In this document: piece by piece, positions 12,400-23,086 of the stretch
Numbering within the stretch: the first letter of the stretch is position 1
How the letters are laid out: each line of letters starts with the position of its first letter
NCBI GenBank assembly: GCA_018881555.1
Contig: JACAXG010000170.1
Location: 372,001-436,000, forward strand
Length of the DNA: 64,000 bases
Direction of reading: 5' to 3'
DNA from: Amblyornis subalaris
Taxonomy: Eukaryota; Chordata; Aves; Passeriformes; Ptilonorhynchidae
Position numbers and translations under genes: made by a program
Notes under the pieces: generated by a model
The model's database searches: none
Seen by the model: only the letters and a program-made list of their open reading frames with translations
What the model was told of the DNA's origin: nothing

Positions 12400-15300
12400 C
12401 TGCAAAGAGAACTTAGATGAGAGCGTGTAAATAGAGAAGTAAGGCAGTAGAACAAATTGCATTTAAGATATGTAACACAGTCTGTTTTTTTTCTAGAATG
12501 CTTTTTTCAACATATATTTACTAAAACAATAGTTAAAAATTCTATTTAAGTGTAGGATTAGTTGAAGGAGTTCAGTCTGGACAGGACTTGCCCACCCGGC
12601 TCTTGAGCTGGAATCACAAGTACAGATGCACAGTGTCACAAGCTCATTGAATCAACTACTGCCTTGAACTGGTAAATCTTTTCATGCCAAGTGTTAAATG
12701 CTACTTATGTGGTCCTTGCAAAGGAGGCCAGTTCTCAAGCCAGAAAAAGTGCTGTGCTTCCTGTGATAGATTTCAATTGCAGCAAACAGGTGGTGCTCTG
12801 CTGATTTGTTACAGATATATTTCTGTTCACTGTACTGCTTAAAGGGTTTCCAGACTAGTTCTGCCTTAGGAAACAGGANTCCTGTTGTTGCCCCAGCACA
12901 AATGTCCTGTTTGATAGCTGCGTGTGAGGCTGGGACCAGTAAATCAAGTACATTATACATTTATGCAATAACCTCTCCAGGNGCTCAGCCTGCCCAGTGC
13001 AGTGAGCAGCTTTGTAGCAGAAGCTGAGCTAACAGGCCAGAGAGGAAAAGCATGTGAGATCAATGGAATAGTTACAGCATTTCTGGCTCTGTGACCATTT
13101 CATAGCCACAAAGCTTTTGTGAGTCTCAGCTGAGAAAGAACAAAACATTGTAGCGCACAGAACATTACAGAAGTCAGATAGATACCTACCAATGATCGTG
13201 AAGATGCAGATGAAAATGGCCACCAGGGCCTGTATGCTGACCCCGACCTGCTTTGCCCTCTCCTCGCAGAAGGTGAAGTTGCCCCTCTCGTTGCACTTGC
13301 AGACGCTGATGACGAGCGTGTTGGTGCTGGTGAGGTCNGGCTCGCCGTTGTCGGAGATGAGGACGGGCAGGTAGTGGAACTTGACGAGCTCACGGTTGAA
13401 CTGCCCGTATTTGACAGTGATATTGGCAGTGTTATCTGGAACAAGTAATGACATCTCNTTAAGTGATCATCTCTACCAGATTTTCCTTGTAGATAGCAGT
13501 CAGTTGGTGCCTCGTCCCCTTAGACAGTTCCTTTAGGGAACACNGTGAAACTTAGGTGGCAACAAACACCTTTTTTTCCTGTATTAAGCCTTTAAAAATA
13601 AAGAGTTACTTAGCTCAGCTAGACCAATGACAGGTCACTGCTTACAGCTTTTCTTCCCTGAGTCCCAGGGCCCCACCCTGAGGAGCTGAGAAAAGGGATA
13701 CGCTACCATAGTTCTCGATCAGGGAGAAGTTGCTGTCCTCTGTGGCCAGGGAGTACTTGAAGAAACCTCGGGGTGATGTTTCATCCTTGTCAACAGCTGA
13801 AATCCTGACGATCACCTACAAGGATGGGAGAGGTCACAGCTTTCAGTGGACGTTGCCTCCAGTGATGAAACATGCGGAGTGTTTGAGCTGGGCTGTGTGT
13901 CCCGTGTAGCCCATCAGTAANGAGCAGGACACACATATCTCAGGGTGCTCCTCTCCAAGTTTTTTCAAGGCAAGCAATTTCTTTGTAGGCCTTCAAAAAC
14001 ACCAGTTTTGCCTCTTCAAATTTGGTGTAATGAAAAGCATTAAAAAAGCCTTATGCTGAATAACATATGGCTTGTTTAAATGTCTCAGATGGTGTCTTCT
14101 CAAGTGCTCAACCCACTTAGAGGTGTGACCGTCATTCTTGGAATGCCATTGGGACAGCCACGCCTGAAGGACATGCTTGGGCTTTGGACACCTCAACCTG
14201 ACATAGATTAGATGTATAAAATATAAAAAATGTCCCTGATTATGTCCCAAAGGTATTTTAAAAATTTAACTAAAGGTGACATTAATGCCTTGTGTGTTCT
14301 ATCAGATTCCCTCAGAGAGTCCAGACTGTGACAAAGTCTCCTGGTTTTGGCCAGGAAAGGGTTAAATTTTTTTGCAGTAGCTGGGAGNGGGCANGAAGGT
14401 TATTCTAGACCACTNCATGTCATTGCTAGGGAGGGGACAGGGACTCTTCCTGGGGGAAGGGCTTCCTTCTGTTCAAGCAAGTGCTGTGGGTGGAGCGGTG
14501 GGATAACGCTGGTCCTGAGTCAGAGGGAGCACTTTGGATGCCCTGGCTGCTCTACACTCTGTCTTTTGATTTTTTTGTTTGTTTCNGTTATTTATATTGT
14601 TGCTGTTACTGTTCATTTTCTTATCTCATTGCTGTTTCCGGTAAATTGTTCTTATCTCAGCTTGTGATCTTTACCTTTTGTGCCTCAAATTCTCCTCTCC
14701 ATCCTGCTGCAGCAGGGGGAGGGAGGGGAACAGGGGGGAGCGAGTGGTGCGTGGTTTGGAGGTCAGTGGGAACACTAAACTGGGGAGAACCATTTCTAAA
14801 NCACGACACAAAGTGTCTTAATTAAGCAAATATTACAGGTATGGGCTGAATGCTTGTGTCTGAGGCCAAACATGTAAATCCAAAACACCAGCGCTATTTG
14901 TGCCCAGCACTAACACAACTTGTGTGAGCAGATATGTGCACTCTANGGCTACTACAATGATGTTCCATGCAGCAATGCTTCTCTTACTAGTTTGAAATGT
15001 TTTCCTCCTTAGTATCACATAAGAGCATTTGTGTGATAGAACGGAGTTGCTGATTTTTGCTGTGCTTGACTGTCCTTCATGGCTGAACTGTTAAAGCACA
15101 GCCCTGAGAGCCTGGGGGGAGAGGAGCAGTGCAGCCCATGTGTGCAAGCAGATAAATATCAGTATTCCAGCAGTGTAATGTCCTTAGGAGATATTCCTGA
15201 CCCCTGATGTTTCGGAAGGCAGTGAGATGATCAGGTGTTTCGGCGTGAAAACCGAGACTCACTTTTATTAAAAGACATCTTTCACTTGAGCTTACAAGCA

Positions 15301-18300
15301 GTAACTCAGGTTTCAGGGAAGAACTCTCCCTGTCTCACCTTTCCTGGTGCAGCATTTTCACACACTCTGGGTTCCTCAGGATAAACGAGTTCTGGAGCAT
15401 TATCGTTTTCATCAGCGACGATTACGTGAACGTGGGCATGTGACTCTCTGTCGGAGAGACGGCCTGGAACGACAACAGCAGTTCAGGTCTCAGAAATCTG
15501 CAGTCCCAGTGCTGGCCAAACTCCCCTTTCCACNCTCTGTGCCCACTTCTCTGCCTCCTGCATGATGAAGATTTTCTAGCTCCATCATAATTTAAANTTT
15601 TCCTCTGAGATTTAGATATTTTCCTAAAATCTCTCCTAATGGGTTAAATCATCCAGGCTCTTTGAGGAATAAAATGACAATNGCTTATGGCTTCTTGATT
15701 CTTCCCACTGCATGGTTATGGATTAAACCTTGTTCTCTGGCACTAAGGCAACAGAACAGGCCATGTCTATATTGTGAAATATCNAACCGAGTTGGGCCTG
15801 GCCCTGGGCCTGCCCTGCTCCCTGGAGCTGGGTGAAGCCGGGGGCCAAAGCTTAAAATGGTCTTTGACCTATTTGTAGGGACTTGTTTGATTTGGAAGAT
15901 GCTTGTGCAAACCCTGAAGCACCCCTTTCACTCCTAGCTCAGTAGGACCAGGCTATCAGGTCGTGGCTCTCCTTTTTGATCAGCTGCAGCCCTGCTGGAA
16001 AGGTGTACCCAGATTTCTTTCAAACAGGGGAGTGGAAGGCACTCACCATCTTCTAGGATCTCCAGAGCTGCTACAGTGATGTTGAATGAGGAGCTGAATT
16101 CTCTGTCCAGAGGCTTGGGAAGTTGAATAATTCCAGTATCAGATACCCTGACATAGTCTCCATTAGGGCTAGCTCTTCGTCGAATATATCTGTTTTTTGT
16201 TTAAAACGAGATATGTCAGTGCGAGGCTGATAATGCTGTTTCACATCATTTCTTCTTAGAGGAAGGTCAGAGAGTTCTTGTGTGACAAATTACATTAATA
16301 TCTTGACCAGGAGGGCTGAGAATATTTCCCTAAAACTATGCAAGCTGTGAGAGTGAAATACATCTGTCGGAAGAGTTTCCAGATTATTGTACCTTGCTCT
16401 TTCAAAAGTCTATTTTCTTCTCTAAGCACATGCTTGAGAGAGCTCTTACACTAAAAAATATAACAATAAATTATAACCATGTAAAGATATCCAGGATTCT
16501 GTGTTTTCCCCCAATGTGCAAATGTTTTATCAGTGAGTCCATGTCATAATTACATGGGCAAATGTAATTTATGTTCAACTTTTGGGGACCATATATATCC
16601 TTGGCTGCAGTGCTGGAAAATTCAAATTGGATTGTTTTCTTTTGTTTGGCATGCAGATTCCGAAAAATAAGGCCAAAGTCTTAGTTCTTTGTCAAATTCT
16701 TGGCATCACTAATGAATTCTGCACTTTGAAAAAGAATTGCTAAAGCTGGAGTTGTCTTACCTGATTTTCCGTTTAGCTGCGTCNGGGTCCCGTGCCGAAA
16801 CTGAACCAAGTGTTTTTATTTCTGGATCATTTTCCCTTACTTTAAACTCATATGGCAATTTAATGAAGACAGGAGGCTCATCCACATCAGTGACTTCGAT
16901 GGTGACTCTCGAGATGCTCCTGGGGTTGCCAGGTTTAAAATGGCGAAGGTCAACGGTGGGGTCTGTTGCTTCAATGCTGAAACTGTATTCTGATACTGCT
17001 TCNTAGTCCAGGGGCTAAAAAACAGGACAATTACAGATATTCTTCCATTGGTGATGTCTAAGCAAACTTTCCATTGGCTCTCCGTGCAGATTTAAGCTCT
17101 GTGCTTTNATTCATGTTGGGAAATGTTACCAAATTGCATCCTGGCTGGACTCATGGGAGAGCATTTCCCACCTGAACTTCTCTGTCACAGTGTGGCTCAA
17201 CCAGCCTCTGGTGTGGAACACGTTCATCCAGTATTCTGAGTTCAGCAAGCATCTCTTGGGTTAAATAATTTCCCTTTTATAATCCTGTAACTACGCAAAC
17301 TTGGTTAGCTCCTTTCCCCCAAAGGCCGAGGGGCTTAGCCTCTTGGCTAAGCTTTCTGTTCTGAAGGCATTCAAGGCAGATTGCAGACCTGTACTGACTG
17401 ATAGCTGGGGCATATAGTGATAAATGACATCCTCTTCCCTGTTTTTCCCATTGCCTGAGGTCATAAAAGGAATCACACAATGGGAGGAAGGCCAGGANCT
17501 CGGGCAGTGAGAAATGCTCATGTCAAAGTTTCCTTTGTTCTACCACCTGAGATTCTCAAAGCACTGAGATCCAACAGCAATTGTGGTGACTCTTGTTTTT
17601 CTCTTTGGGTAGACGTTGCAAAGGGAGNGATGGGACTTATCCAGCAGCTGACATTTTATCTCACGTGGCTGCATATTTAAAATTATGACACGTGCACGGC
17701 CAAAATCCCANTGCAAAACAGGGAGGTGAACTTTGCCCGCTATGTGCTAAGAGAAGAGCTGGTTCCGAATCACCCAGCGAGTGTGTGTGGGGTCTCTGAC
17801 TGCTCCTCCTGGGGGCAGGAATGCAGGCACTGCATTCCTCAGGTCCTGGGAACACCAGGGGAGGAGCTGCACCAGGAGGAGGAAAGCTGCTCCTACCCAC
17901 GGTGACCACAGCNGAGGATTTGACTGCCAGTCTTCAAGTACTTGGTACTGTTTTTCCTGAAAGTTTTCTNTTCTTAATGACATTTCTAGTCTTAACAGCT
18001 ACAGAGAGACATTTGGAAGTGAAAAACACAATCCTGTCAATCTGAGGCTTACAGGAGGTGATTTATAGTCCTCTCTCCTCTTTTTTTCTTTAACAGCAAG
18101 TCAATGAAATCAATGAAGTCTTGGTTTAGCAACGCTCTGCAGCAGTCCCTTGGTACAAATCAAGTAGGTTTGAGAATTTAAAAAAAACCAAAGAACAAAC
18201 CATAATAAAGGCTTTGGAGAGTCTTAAAGACTTGTAAGAAATTAGTGGGGAAGCTCTGAAAACACTCTGAGGAAAGCAAGGGAGCTGTGGCTCGGCTTGG

Positions 18301-21300
18301 AACAAACACCAAACCGTAAAGAGACTTTTAGAAGCGTGGTCAGGTGGACTTGTTCACATTTTCTGCTTTGGTTTTACTTGTGCTGCAGAAGGGAAAGATT
18401 CTTTGACTTGGCCAGTTGGTTCAACTCCTAAATCANGGACTCTTTGAAGCATCCAACTACTCGAAGTTTGAGAGGAGCCCAAAGTGCATAGCCTGAATAT
18501 CTGACACAGCCCCCATTGCACTCTGCAGTAATTCTGGAGTTTTTTCAGGTCTGGAGGTTGGAAAGGACTAGAAATCAGCAGCTCTTCCCATCCCAGANCT
18601 CAGAGAGCAGGTGTTCAGGATCAATATATTTCATGCTGACTTTCATCCATTTCCATTTTTTCCTGCTGCTAGTTCTAAGTTAAAACCCCCACTTGTTACA
18701 CATTGAAAAACACAATAATCATCTTTGTTACTGGGAAAAGTACCTTTTTTGGCCTAATGATTCCTTCATTGGTGTATGGATTTGCTACAATTTCAAAGGT
18801 GTCCCTGTACTCTCCTTGGACAAAGCTGTATCTTGTGTTTCTATGTTGTGGCTCATCAATATCTTCGACTTTGACTCTGCCAACTTCTCCTCCTACTGAA
18901 ATGTTTTCAGGAACTTTAAAGTGAAATGATGCTGTTAAAAAAAGAGAAAAAGACATAAAGATTGTGTACATGGAAGTCAGAACTTAGTTAAAAATGTTCT
19001 TACTTTACAGATGCACAGGAAAATATTTCATTGAGAATTCAGCATTGTATATCTCTAAGACAGTGCTTTGATATATTTTTTATAAAAATATAAACAACAC
19101 CCCAAACTGGCGAGGCCTTTTACAAAGTGATGAAATTCATACTGATTTTTGTTTTCTGCTCCAGGTGTGCATCACCCAGGCAAAGTGGCTGGGGCTGCAA
19201 CACAGAAGAGCTTCTGAATATGTAAGATTCTTTTGGCCATTTTTCAGGAAAGTTGAATTGTGCTGGACTGTGGTTCCCAAGCGGCTCAGGGCTCGTGTGA
19301 CACTCACAGTGTTTGAACACNGGGAAGTTGTCGTTGATGTCGGATAAAGTGATGATGACTGTGGCTGTGCTGGAGTCCCCAGACAGCCCCGGGAGATCTT
19401 TGGCCTTCACAACAATTTCATATGTTGATTGACTCTCTCTGTCTAAATCACGTGTTTTTGTGGAAATCACACCTGTGAAAAAATAACGTTGAATTTAATT
19501 AAGATTTTGCAGCACGTCCAACATCTCTTTTAATTCTGACAGCAAATTTTTAACTTATGCCACACATTCAGCTTTTAGTAGCATTTTTACAGTGGTATTT
19601 TTCAAATGCTAGAAACGTTAGAAATCTTTCTGCACAATGGAATATTTAGGAGATTTTGTGCAATACATTCCTTTTAACTGATCTTTAACCTCTTTACCTG
19701 TGTTCTTTGCTCTAGGAGACTAATGTGGTTACAAGAGACACTGACATTGTCTTTAAAACCGGGCAAAATTTATGCTAAAAAGTTTAGGAAAGCAAATGAT
19801 TATTGATTATTGAATGCTGCTTCAGGATTTATGTATTCTCTTTTCCCGTTTGGTCAAAGGAACAGTATCTATGCTGAACTGAAAACATGAACTTATCTTA
19901 GTTCCTGATCAGTCTTTTCATAAGTGGAACAAAAATGACCTTTAATCTTCCGATTTTGTTCATGGCATCTGATATCCTGATTTTATTATTTCATTTCCAG
20001 ATGCAGACAGTGGCATTGTGTGAGTGCGAATGAAAAATCTTTCTAAATCGCGGTTAAAATTATATTTTTGAATTATTATTCCTCTTTTCCAGAATGAACG
20101 AGGCTGAAAGCTGTGCTTTCTTCAAAGGGTAGGCTAAGGACCAAGTGTAAGGACATTTGTGTATCTGACTTACCAGAGTCATCAATGCTGAAATACTCGT
20201 CTCCTTTAATGACTTCGTAGGTCACCGTGGCGTGACCTGTCACTGTTGGGTCATCAGCATCCACAGCTGTCACTTTGGTGACTGAGGTTCCTAGAAAGGG
20301 ATTTCCAAACTGCGTATTTAGTATAAATTCTGCTTTTTTTAACCACAGAGCTGAAGGGAAATGGGTGAGAGGAGAACATACCTATGGGTGACATTTCTGG
20401 GACGGAGCCGTTGAACACTTTTTGCACGAACACAGGGGCATTGTCATTGATATCGTGAACCTTGATGATGAATTTGGATGGCTGTTCCAGTGACTTGTTG
20501 TTTGTGCTGTCAATAATGAGGGCTGTCAGCTCATACTCTGCCTTCTTCTCCCTGTCGAGCCTCTCGAAGGCATAGACGTCGCCGCTGTTCTCCTGCACCT
20601 TGAAGATGGTGTTGGCGTATTCCCCCTTGATGATGTACTTGGCGTTTTTGTTGCTCACGCTCGACGTGATCTGGAAGGAGAGGGTCATTCAGGGAGCTTA
20701 CACTGGGGTTTGGCAGCTGCATGCAGCAGTTCCTCCCAGGGGATTCACAGAGTCAGGAATTCTTTGGCCTTTGGGAACCAGAGCAGCCATGAAAGCTCCA
20801 GCATGGNAGGGTTGTAGGATGACACTTGCATCCAGACTGAAACTTGCTTGCTTATATATAAAGAAGCCTTTTTTTTTTAATTATCATATCTCATAGACCC
20901 TAAAGATATAAATTGAACATGCAGTTAACACTTACAATNAATTAATTATGTCTGAAATAACCTGAGCCACCACGTTCAGCTTGAACTACTCTTGCTTGCA
21001 AGTAATTTCCTGGACTTACCAGGGGTTTTTGCTCAGTTTCACAGGATTACAGGGGCAAATCTGTAGTCACAGCTCCTGACAATATTCAGCATTAGCCTCT
21101 ATTCCTTAGCATTTAGCAGAATTCCTGCCATAGCTGACAGCTTTCTTGTGCTCAGTCACATGCAGTCTTTTCATAGCCAGTCTTCAGGCTCATGCTATGA
21201 CAGGAAGGTTAAATTTCCACCTCATAGATTTTAAAATTAAAGATTATATGCAATAAAAAAAGGAAGGGATAAGAGGAATGTACATTGATCAGTTTTAAAC

Positions 21301-23073
21301 TACAATTTGATCCAATTCTAAATGCTTTTGCACTCTACTTAATCTGCAAATAATGTGATGATTCTTCCCTTTCTATACCCTCACACGTCCAAGGACACTG
21401 ACAGAAGGTTNAAACCACAGTCTTCCATGCACTGTATCAGCATTCTCATCTCAGCAATCTATTTATCAAGGATTGCTGGGTTTGACCAAGAGNTTCTAGC
21501 CTTTTGTTACTGATGTTATCATACATTTCACCTGTTGGGTANACAGCATTTGATTTATCCTGTAGTTGTCATTTACTGTTGAGCATTTTTTTAANTTCAG
21601 TTTTCTCTTTTGAAATGTGTCATTAATATTTCCATCCCTCATTCCANGTACTTAATCCTCCTCCTGGCTGCTGGGACAAAGGACAGTTCCTGACTCTGGA
21701 GATGTAACATGAGAAATAACCTCACCCTTGTCTCGAAAATGAGAGTCTGTGCCTTCTTTCCCAATTTTTGTGTAGTTATTCAGTGTAAAAAGTATAAACT
21801 TCTCAGAATGCCTTTTCTAGTGCTGAGGATGAACACACAAAGGGAAACCATCCAAGGTCGTGCAAGATAAAATCAAATTGTGTCAGCAAATTCCTGCAGC
21901 TGTCACTCAGCTCTGCCACTGCTGCTGTGGCCTCTCTTCAAAGGGTTTATCAAGTGCTCAGCGCTGCAAATGCTGAAGANTGTGCTGTTGAAAGACCACA
22001 GAGCGTCGCACAAAGGGAATGAGTCCCTTTGGGACAGCTCCGGGAACAGAAGCGTTCTCCTCCGTCCGGGGCTGGATTGGTCNGAACGGACACAGAGATG
22101 CCCTGCGGTGGCTGAGGGGACCCTGTGGCCTCTTTGCTGTCTCTGTGGTGCTTTGACAGCGCCGAGGCAGCCAGGCCTGNTCCGCTGTGCCGAGACAGCC
22201 CTGGCAGATGGGAGTGTAGTACAGGGCAGGAGCGCTCAGCTGCGTTTATCTGCCAAGTGTCACACTGGATCACTGNGAAAGACCGGATTGGGACAACTTT
22301 GTCTGGCTGATACGCAGTTAATAACAGGCTTTTATGAGCCCTGCCCTGAAGAAAATCGGTTTGCAAGCAGGTCAATGCTCGTTATTATTTTTAAAAATTA
22401 TTGGCTTTCGCTTTGTGCAACAATATTTTTGGTTGTGTAATGGTATTTCTGAGCATGGCACTTGTGTTTTGTGTCCAAGCTGAGAGATGTAAACTGTATT
22501 TTTTAATACATATGTTTTTATTTGCTGATCTCTGTGGTTTCTGAAAGGATCTCGTGCTGCCAGAAAAATATTGACATGCATCAGGCACCAGACTTGCTTC
22601 CTAACTGTGCACCTGCAGGTAATGACTGTTCCTGCACTGTGGATGCTCCATTCCTGCCATTCCCTACAATTTATTTGTATTCTTCAAAAGAATTAGAATC
22701 CCTTTGTCACCGTTCTCGACTTGCTCTTTGCCCATATTCTGAAGATTTTAACATGTTAATATGTAGGTATTAAATCCATTTCTATTTCCTTTTCTTCTCT
22801 CCTGCCTAGACTGCAAACAAGTAATGCTTTTCAGATCCTCATTTTCTNTTTCCAGTCCTTCATTGCTCACAGGTTGCTGCTTACCTTGCCAACGTGGTGT
22901 GGCAATGGTGTATCCATCTCTTCGTCGATGTGCATTTGGTTCCATATCCAGGCTCTCTTCAGGCGTTTATGGCTGACATTGTTTGAAGGAAGGTTTTGGG
23001 TTGTTTTCTGACCTTCTTTGTCAGCAAATGCTGGAGCCAAGAACAATGAGAAGAGTAGAATAAGGTGGCTCAT
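11906..23073 (-). CDS. CDH5: VE-cadherin (cadherin-5), complete coding region in 11 exons
   Basis: Endothelial type II cadherin making calcium-dependent homophilic contacts at adherens junctions. The CDS joins minus-strand exons 22885-23073, 20382-20670, 20174-20290, 19308-19472, 18744-18931, 16761-17014, 16047-16189, 15339-15463, 13707-13815, 13190-13435 and 11906-12399. That is 2,319 nt for 772 residues plus stop, with GT/AG at every junction and matching phases. Visible: signal peptide about 1-17; propeptide ending in RLKR at 37-40; mature start AWIW with Trp42 and Trp44 (type II Trp2/Trp4); EC1 41-143, EC2 144-250, EC3 251-365, EC4 366-472, EC5 473-588; membrane helix about 590-616; tail 617-772. 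Calcium motifs are DINDN 136-140 and 243-247, DVDEPP near 359, DENDN 466-470. EC5 cysteines are 483, 572, 574, 583. N-glycosylation sequons are at 121, 150, 263, 437, 519, 531, 579. Identity rests on residue-level similarity to human CDH5 throughout, above all the tail. The non-coding first exon was not located. Confidence 0.98.
12400..13189 (-). other. CDH5: CDH5 intron between the last two coding exons
   Basis: 790 bp, phase 1, GTAGGT donor and TTTGCAG acceptor. No embedded element recognised. Confidence 0.9.
13190..13435 (-). CDS. CDH5: CDH5 tenth coding exon: EC5 end and most of the membrane helix
   Basis: Residues 527-609, phase 1 in and out. It carries [12 protein letters not shown], the cysteine cluster VCKCNE and FTFCEE, and the start of the helix from VGVSIQA. 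The membrane helix is split across the junction with the last exon. An N at 13338 sits in the third position of a CCN proline codon (residue 559). Confidence 0.97.
13707..13815 (-). CDS. CDH5: CDH5 ninth coding exon: EC5
   Basis: Residues 491-527, phase 0 in and 1 out. It starts [12 protein letters not shown] (human LVLQISAIDKDI) and ends SNFSLIENY with sequon N519. Acceptor TTGTAG and donor GTAGCG were chosen by phase and by alignment to human. Confidence 0.95.
14332..14336. repeat. Target-site duplication, left copy (CAAAG)
   Basis: Five bases identical to 14809-14813 on the other side of the solo LTR, defining the insertion boundaries. Confidence 0.8.
14337..14808 (+). mobile_element. Solo ERVL-type LTR inside a CDH5 intron, antisense to the gene
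   Basis: A 472-bp element whose ends (TCTCCTGGTTTTGGCC at the left, CACGACA at the right) and internal order (T-rich block, TTATCTCA, then TTCTCCTCTCCATCCTGCTG) match the avian endogenous-retrovirus ERVL LTR pattern as I recall it. A perfect 5-bp direct repeat CAAAG flanks it at 14332-14336 and 14809-14813, the size expected for ERVL integration. No internal retroviral genes are present, so it is a solo LTR left by LTR-LTR recombination. The second base is C where the canonical terminus is TG. Open frames within it are not genes. The exact subfamily is not determined. Confidence 0.85.
14809..14813. repeat. Target-site duplication, right copy (CAAAG)
   Basis: Right-hand partner of the repeat at 14332-14336, immediately after the LTR terminus CACGACA. 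Confidence 0.8.
15339..15463 (-). CDS. CDH5: CDH5 eighth coding exon: EC4-EC5 junction
   Basis: Residues 449-490, phase 1 in and 0 out. It holds [15 protein letters not shown], the EC4-EC5 calcium linker, and the first EC5 cysteine in [11 protein letters not shown] chose the acceptor TTCCAG at 15464 over a nearer CAG because it restores phase and matches the human length. Confidence 0.94.
15464..16046 (-). other. CDH5: CDH5 intron between coding exons 7 and 8
   Basis: 583 bp, phase 1, GTGAGT donor and TTCCAG acceptor. Nothing recognised inside. Confidence 0.9.
16047..16189 (-). CDS. CDH5: CDH5 seventh coding exon: EC4
   Basis: Residues 401-449, phase 2 in and 1 out. It contains YIRRR (human YSIRR), PLDRE near 427-431 and the sequon FNITV at N437. 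The stretch [12 protein letters not shown] replaces the human GQFFRVTKKGDI. Acceptor ACAG and donor GTGAGT are clear. Confidence 0.96.
16190..16760 (-). other. CDH5: CDH5 intron between coding exons 6 and 7
   Basis: 571 bp, phase 2, GTAAGA donor. AT-rich, with nothing recognised inside. Confidence 0.9.
16761..17014 (-). CDS. CDH5: CDH5 sixth coding exon: EC3 end and EC4 start
   Basis: Residues 317-401, phase 0 in and 2 out. It starts PLDYE and holds [10 protein letters not shown] and the linker DVDEPPVF (human DVDEPPIF), then SARDPDAAKR opening EC4. It contains two Ns: 16784 in a CCN proline codon, and 17003 in TAN, read as Tyr320 by comparison with human. Strictly, TAN could also be a stop, but a tyrosine with C or T at that site is far more likely. 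Confidence 0.96.
17015..18743 (-). other. CDH5: CDH5 intron between coding exons 5 and 6
   Basis: 1,729 bp, phase 0. Short open frames inside show no cadherin similarity. No repeat family recognised. Confidence 0.9.
18744..18931 (-). CDS. CDH5: CDH5 fifth coding exon: EC3 start
   Basis: Residues 254-316, phase 1 in and 0 out. It includes VPENISVG with sequon N263, VEDIDEPQ (human VEDPDEPQ) and NEGIIRPKK just before a GTACTT donor. Reading past the donor gives an open intronic extension that is not coding. Confidence 0.97.
18932..19307 (-). other. CDH5: CDH5 intron between coding exons 4 and 5
   Basis: 376 bp, phase 1, GTGAGT donor and TTAACAG acceptor. Nothing recognised inside. Confidence 0.9.
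19308..19472 (-). CDS. CDH5: CDH5 fourth coding exon: EC2 end
   Basis: Residues 199-254, phase 1 in and out. It contains LDRE at 208-211, YEIVVKAKD as in human YEIVVEARD, and the EC2-EC3 linker DINDNFPVF from 243. An N at 19321 falls in the third position of a proline codon (CCN), so the residue is unaffected. Confidence 0.97.
19473..20173 (-). other. CDH5: CDH5 intron between coding exons 3 and 4
   Basis: 701 bp, phase 1, GTAAGT donor. Nothing recognised inside. Confidence 0.9.
20174..20290 (-). CDS. CDH5: CDH5 third coding exon: EC2 start
   Basis: Residues 160-199, phase 1 in and out. It carries the EC2 calcium-binding stretch VDADDPTV at 169-176 and ends in IDDSG, matching human IDNSG. 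The intron separating it from the EC1 exon is only 91 bp (20291-20381), the shortest in the gene. Confidence 0.97.
20382..20670 (-). CDS. CDH5: CDH5 second coding exon: most of EC1
   Basis: Residues 64-160, phase 0 in and phase 1 out. It holds the EC1 calcium motif LDRE at 101-104, the inter-repeat linker DINDNAPVF starting at 136, and sequons N121 and N150. Acceptor TTCCAG and donor GTATG are clear. Its third codon positions are GC-rich compared with exons 5-7. Confidence 0.97.
20671..22884 (-). other. CDH5: CDH5 intron between the first two coding exons
   Basis: 2,214 bp, phase 0, the longest coding intron. Mostly AT-rich, with a GC-richer stretch at about 21,950-22,330 whose open frames match nothing known. 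Confidence 0.9.
22885..23073 (-). CDS. CDH5: CDH5 first coding exon: signal peptide, propeptide, EC1 start
   Basis: Residues 1-63, ending in phase 0 at HVGK before a GTAAG donor. The ATG at 23073 has A at -3 and is followed by a hydrophobic leader ([17 protein letters not shown]). The furin site RLKR precedes [12 protein letters not shown], nearly identical to the human mature N-terminus. The exon also carries a few 5' UTR bases: the acceptor AG falls either just after 23079 or just after 23086. An open frame continues upstream but lies in the intron. This corresponds to human exon 2. Confidence 0.96.
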
Positions 23074-23086
23074 CTTCTTCTGTAGC

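Larger units (their letters stand above)
13816..15338 (-). other. CDH5: CDH5 intron carrying the solo LTR
   Basis: 1,523 bp, phase 0, between coding exons 8 and 9. About 31 percent of it is the antisense ERVL-type LTR. No other element was recognised. Confidence 0.9.

Noticed and set aside
14347..14825. Open frames of 106-114 residues with a hydrophobic stretch
   Set aside because: They lie inside the solo LTR, and the hydrophobic part is just the T-rich LTR block.
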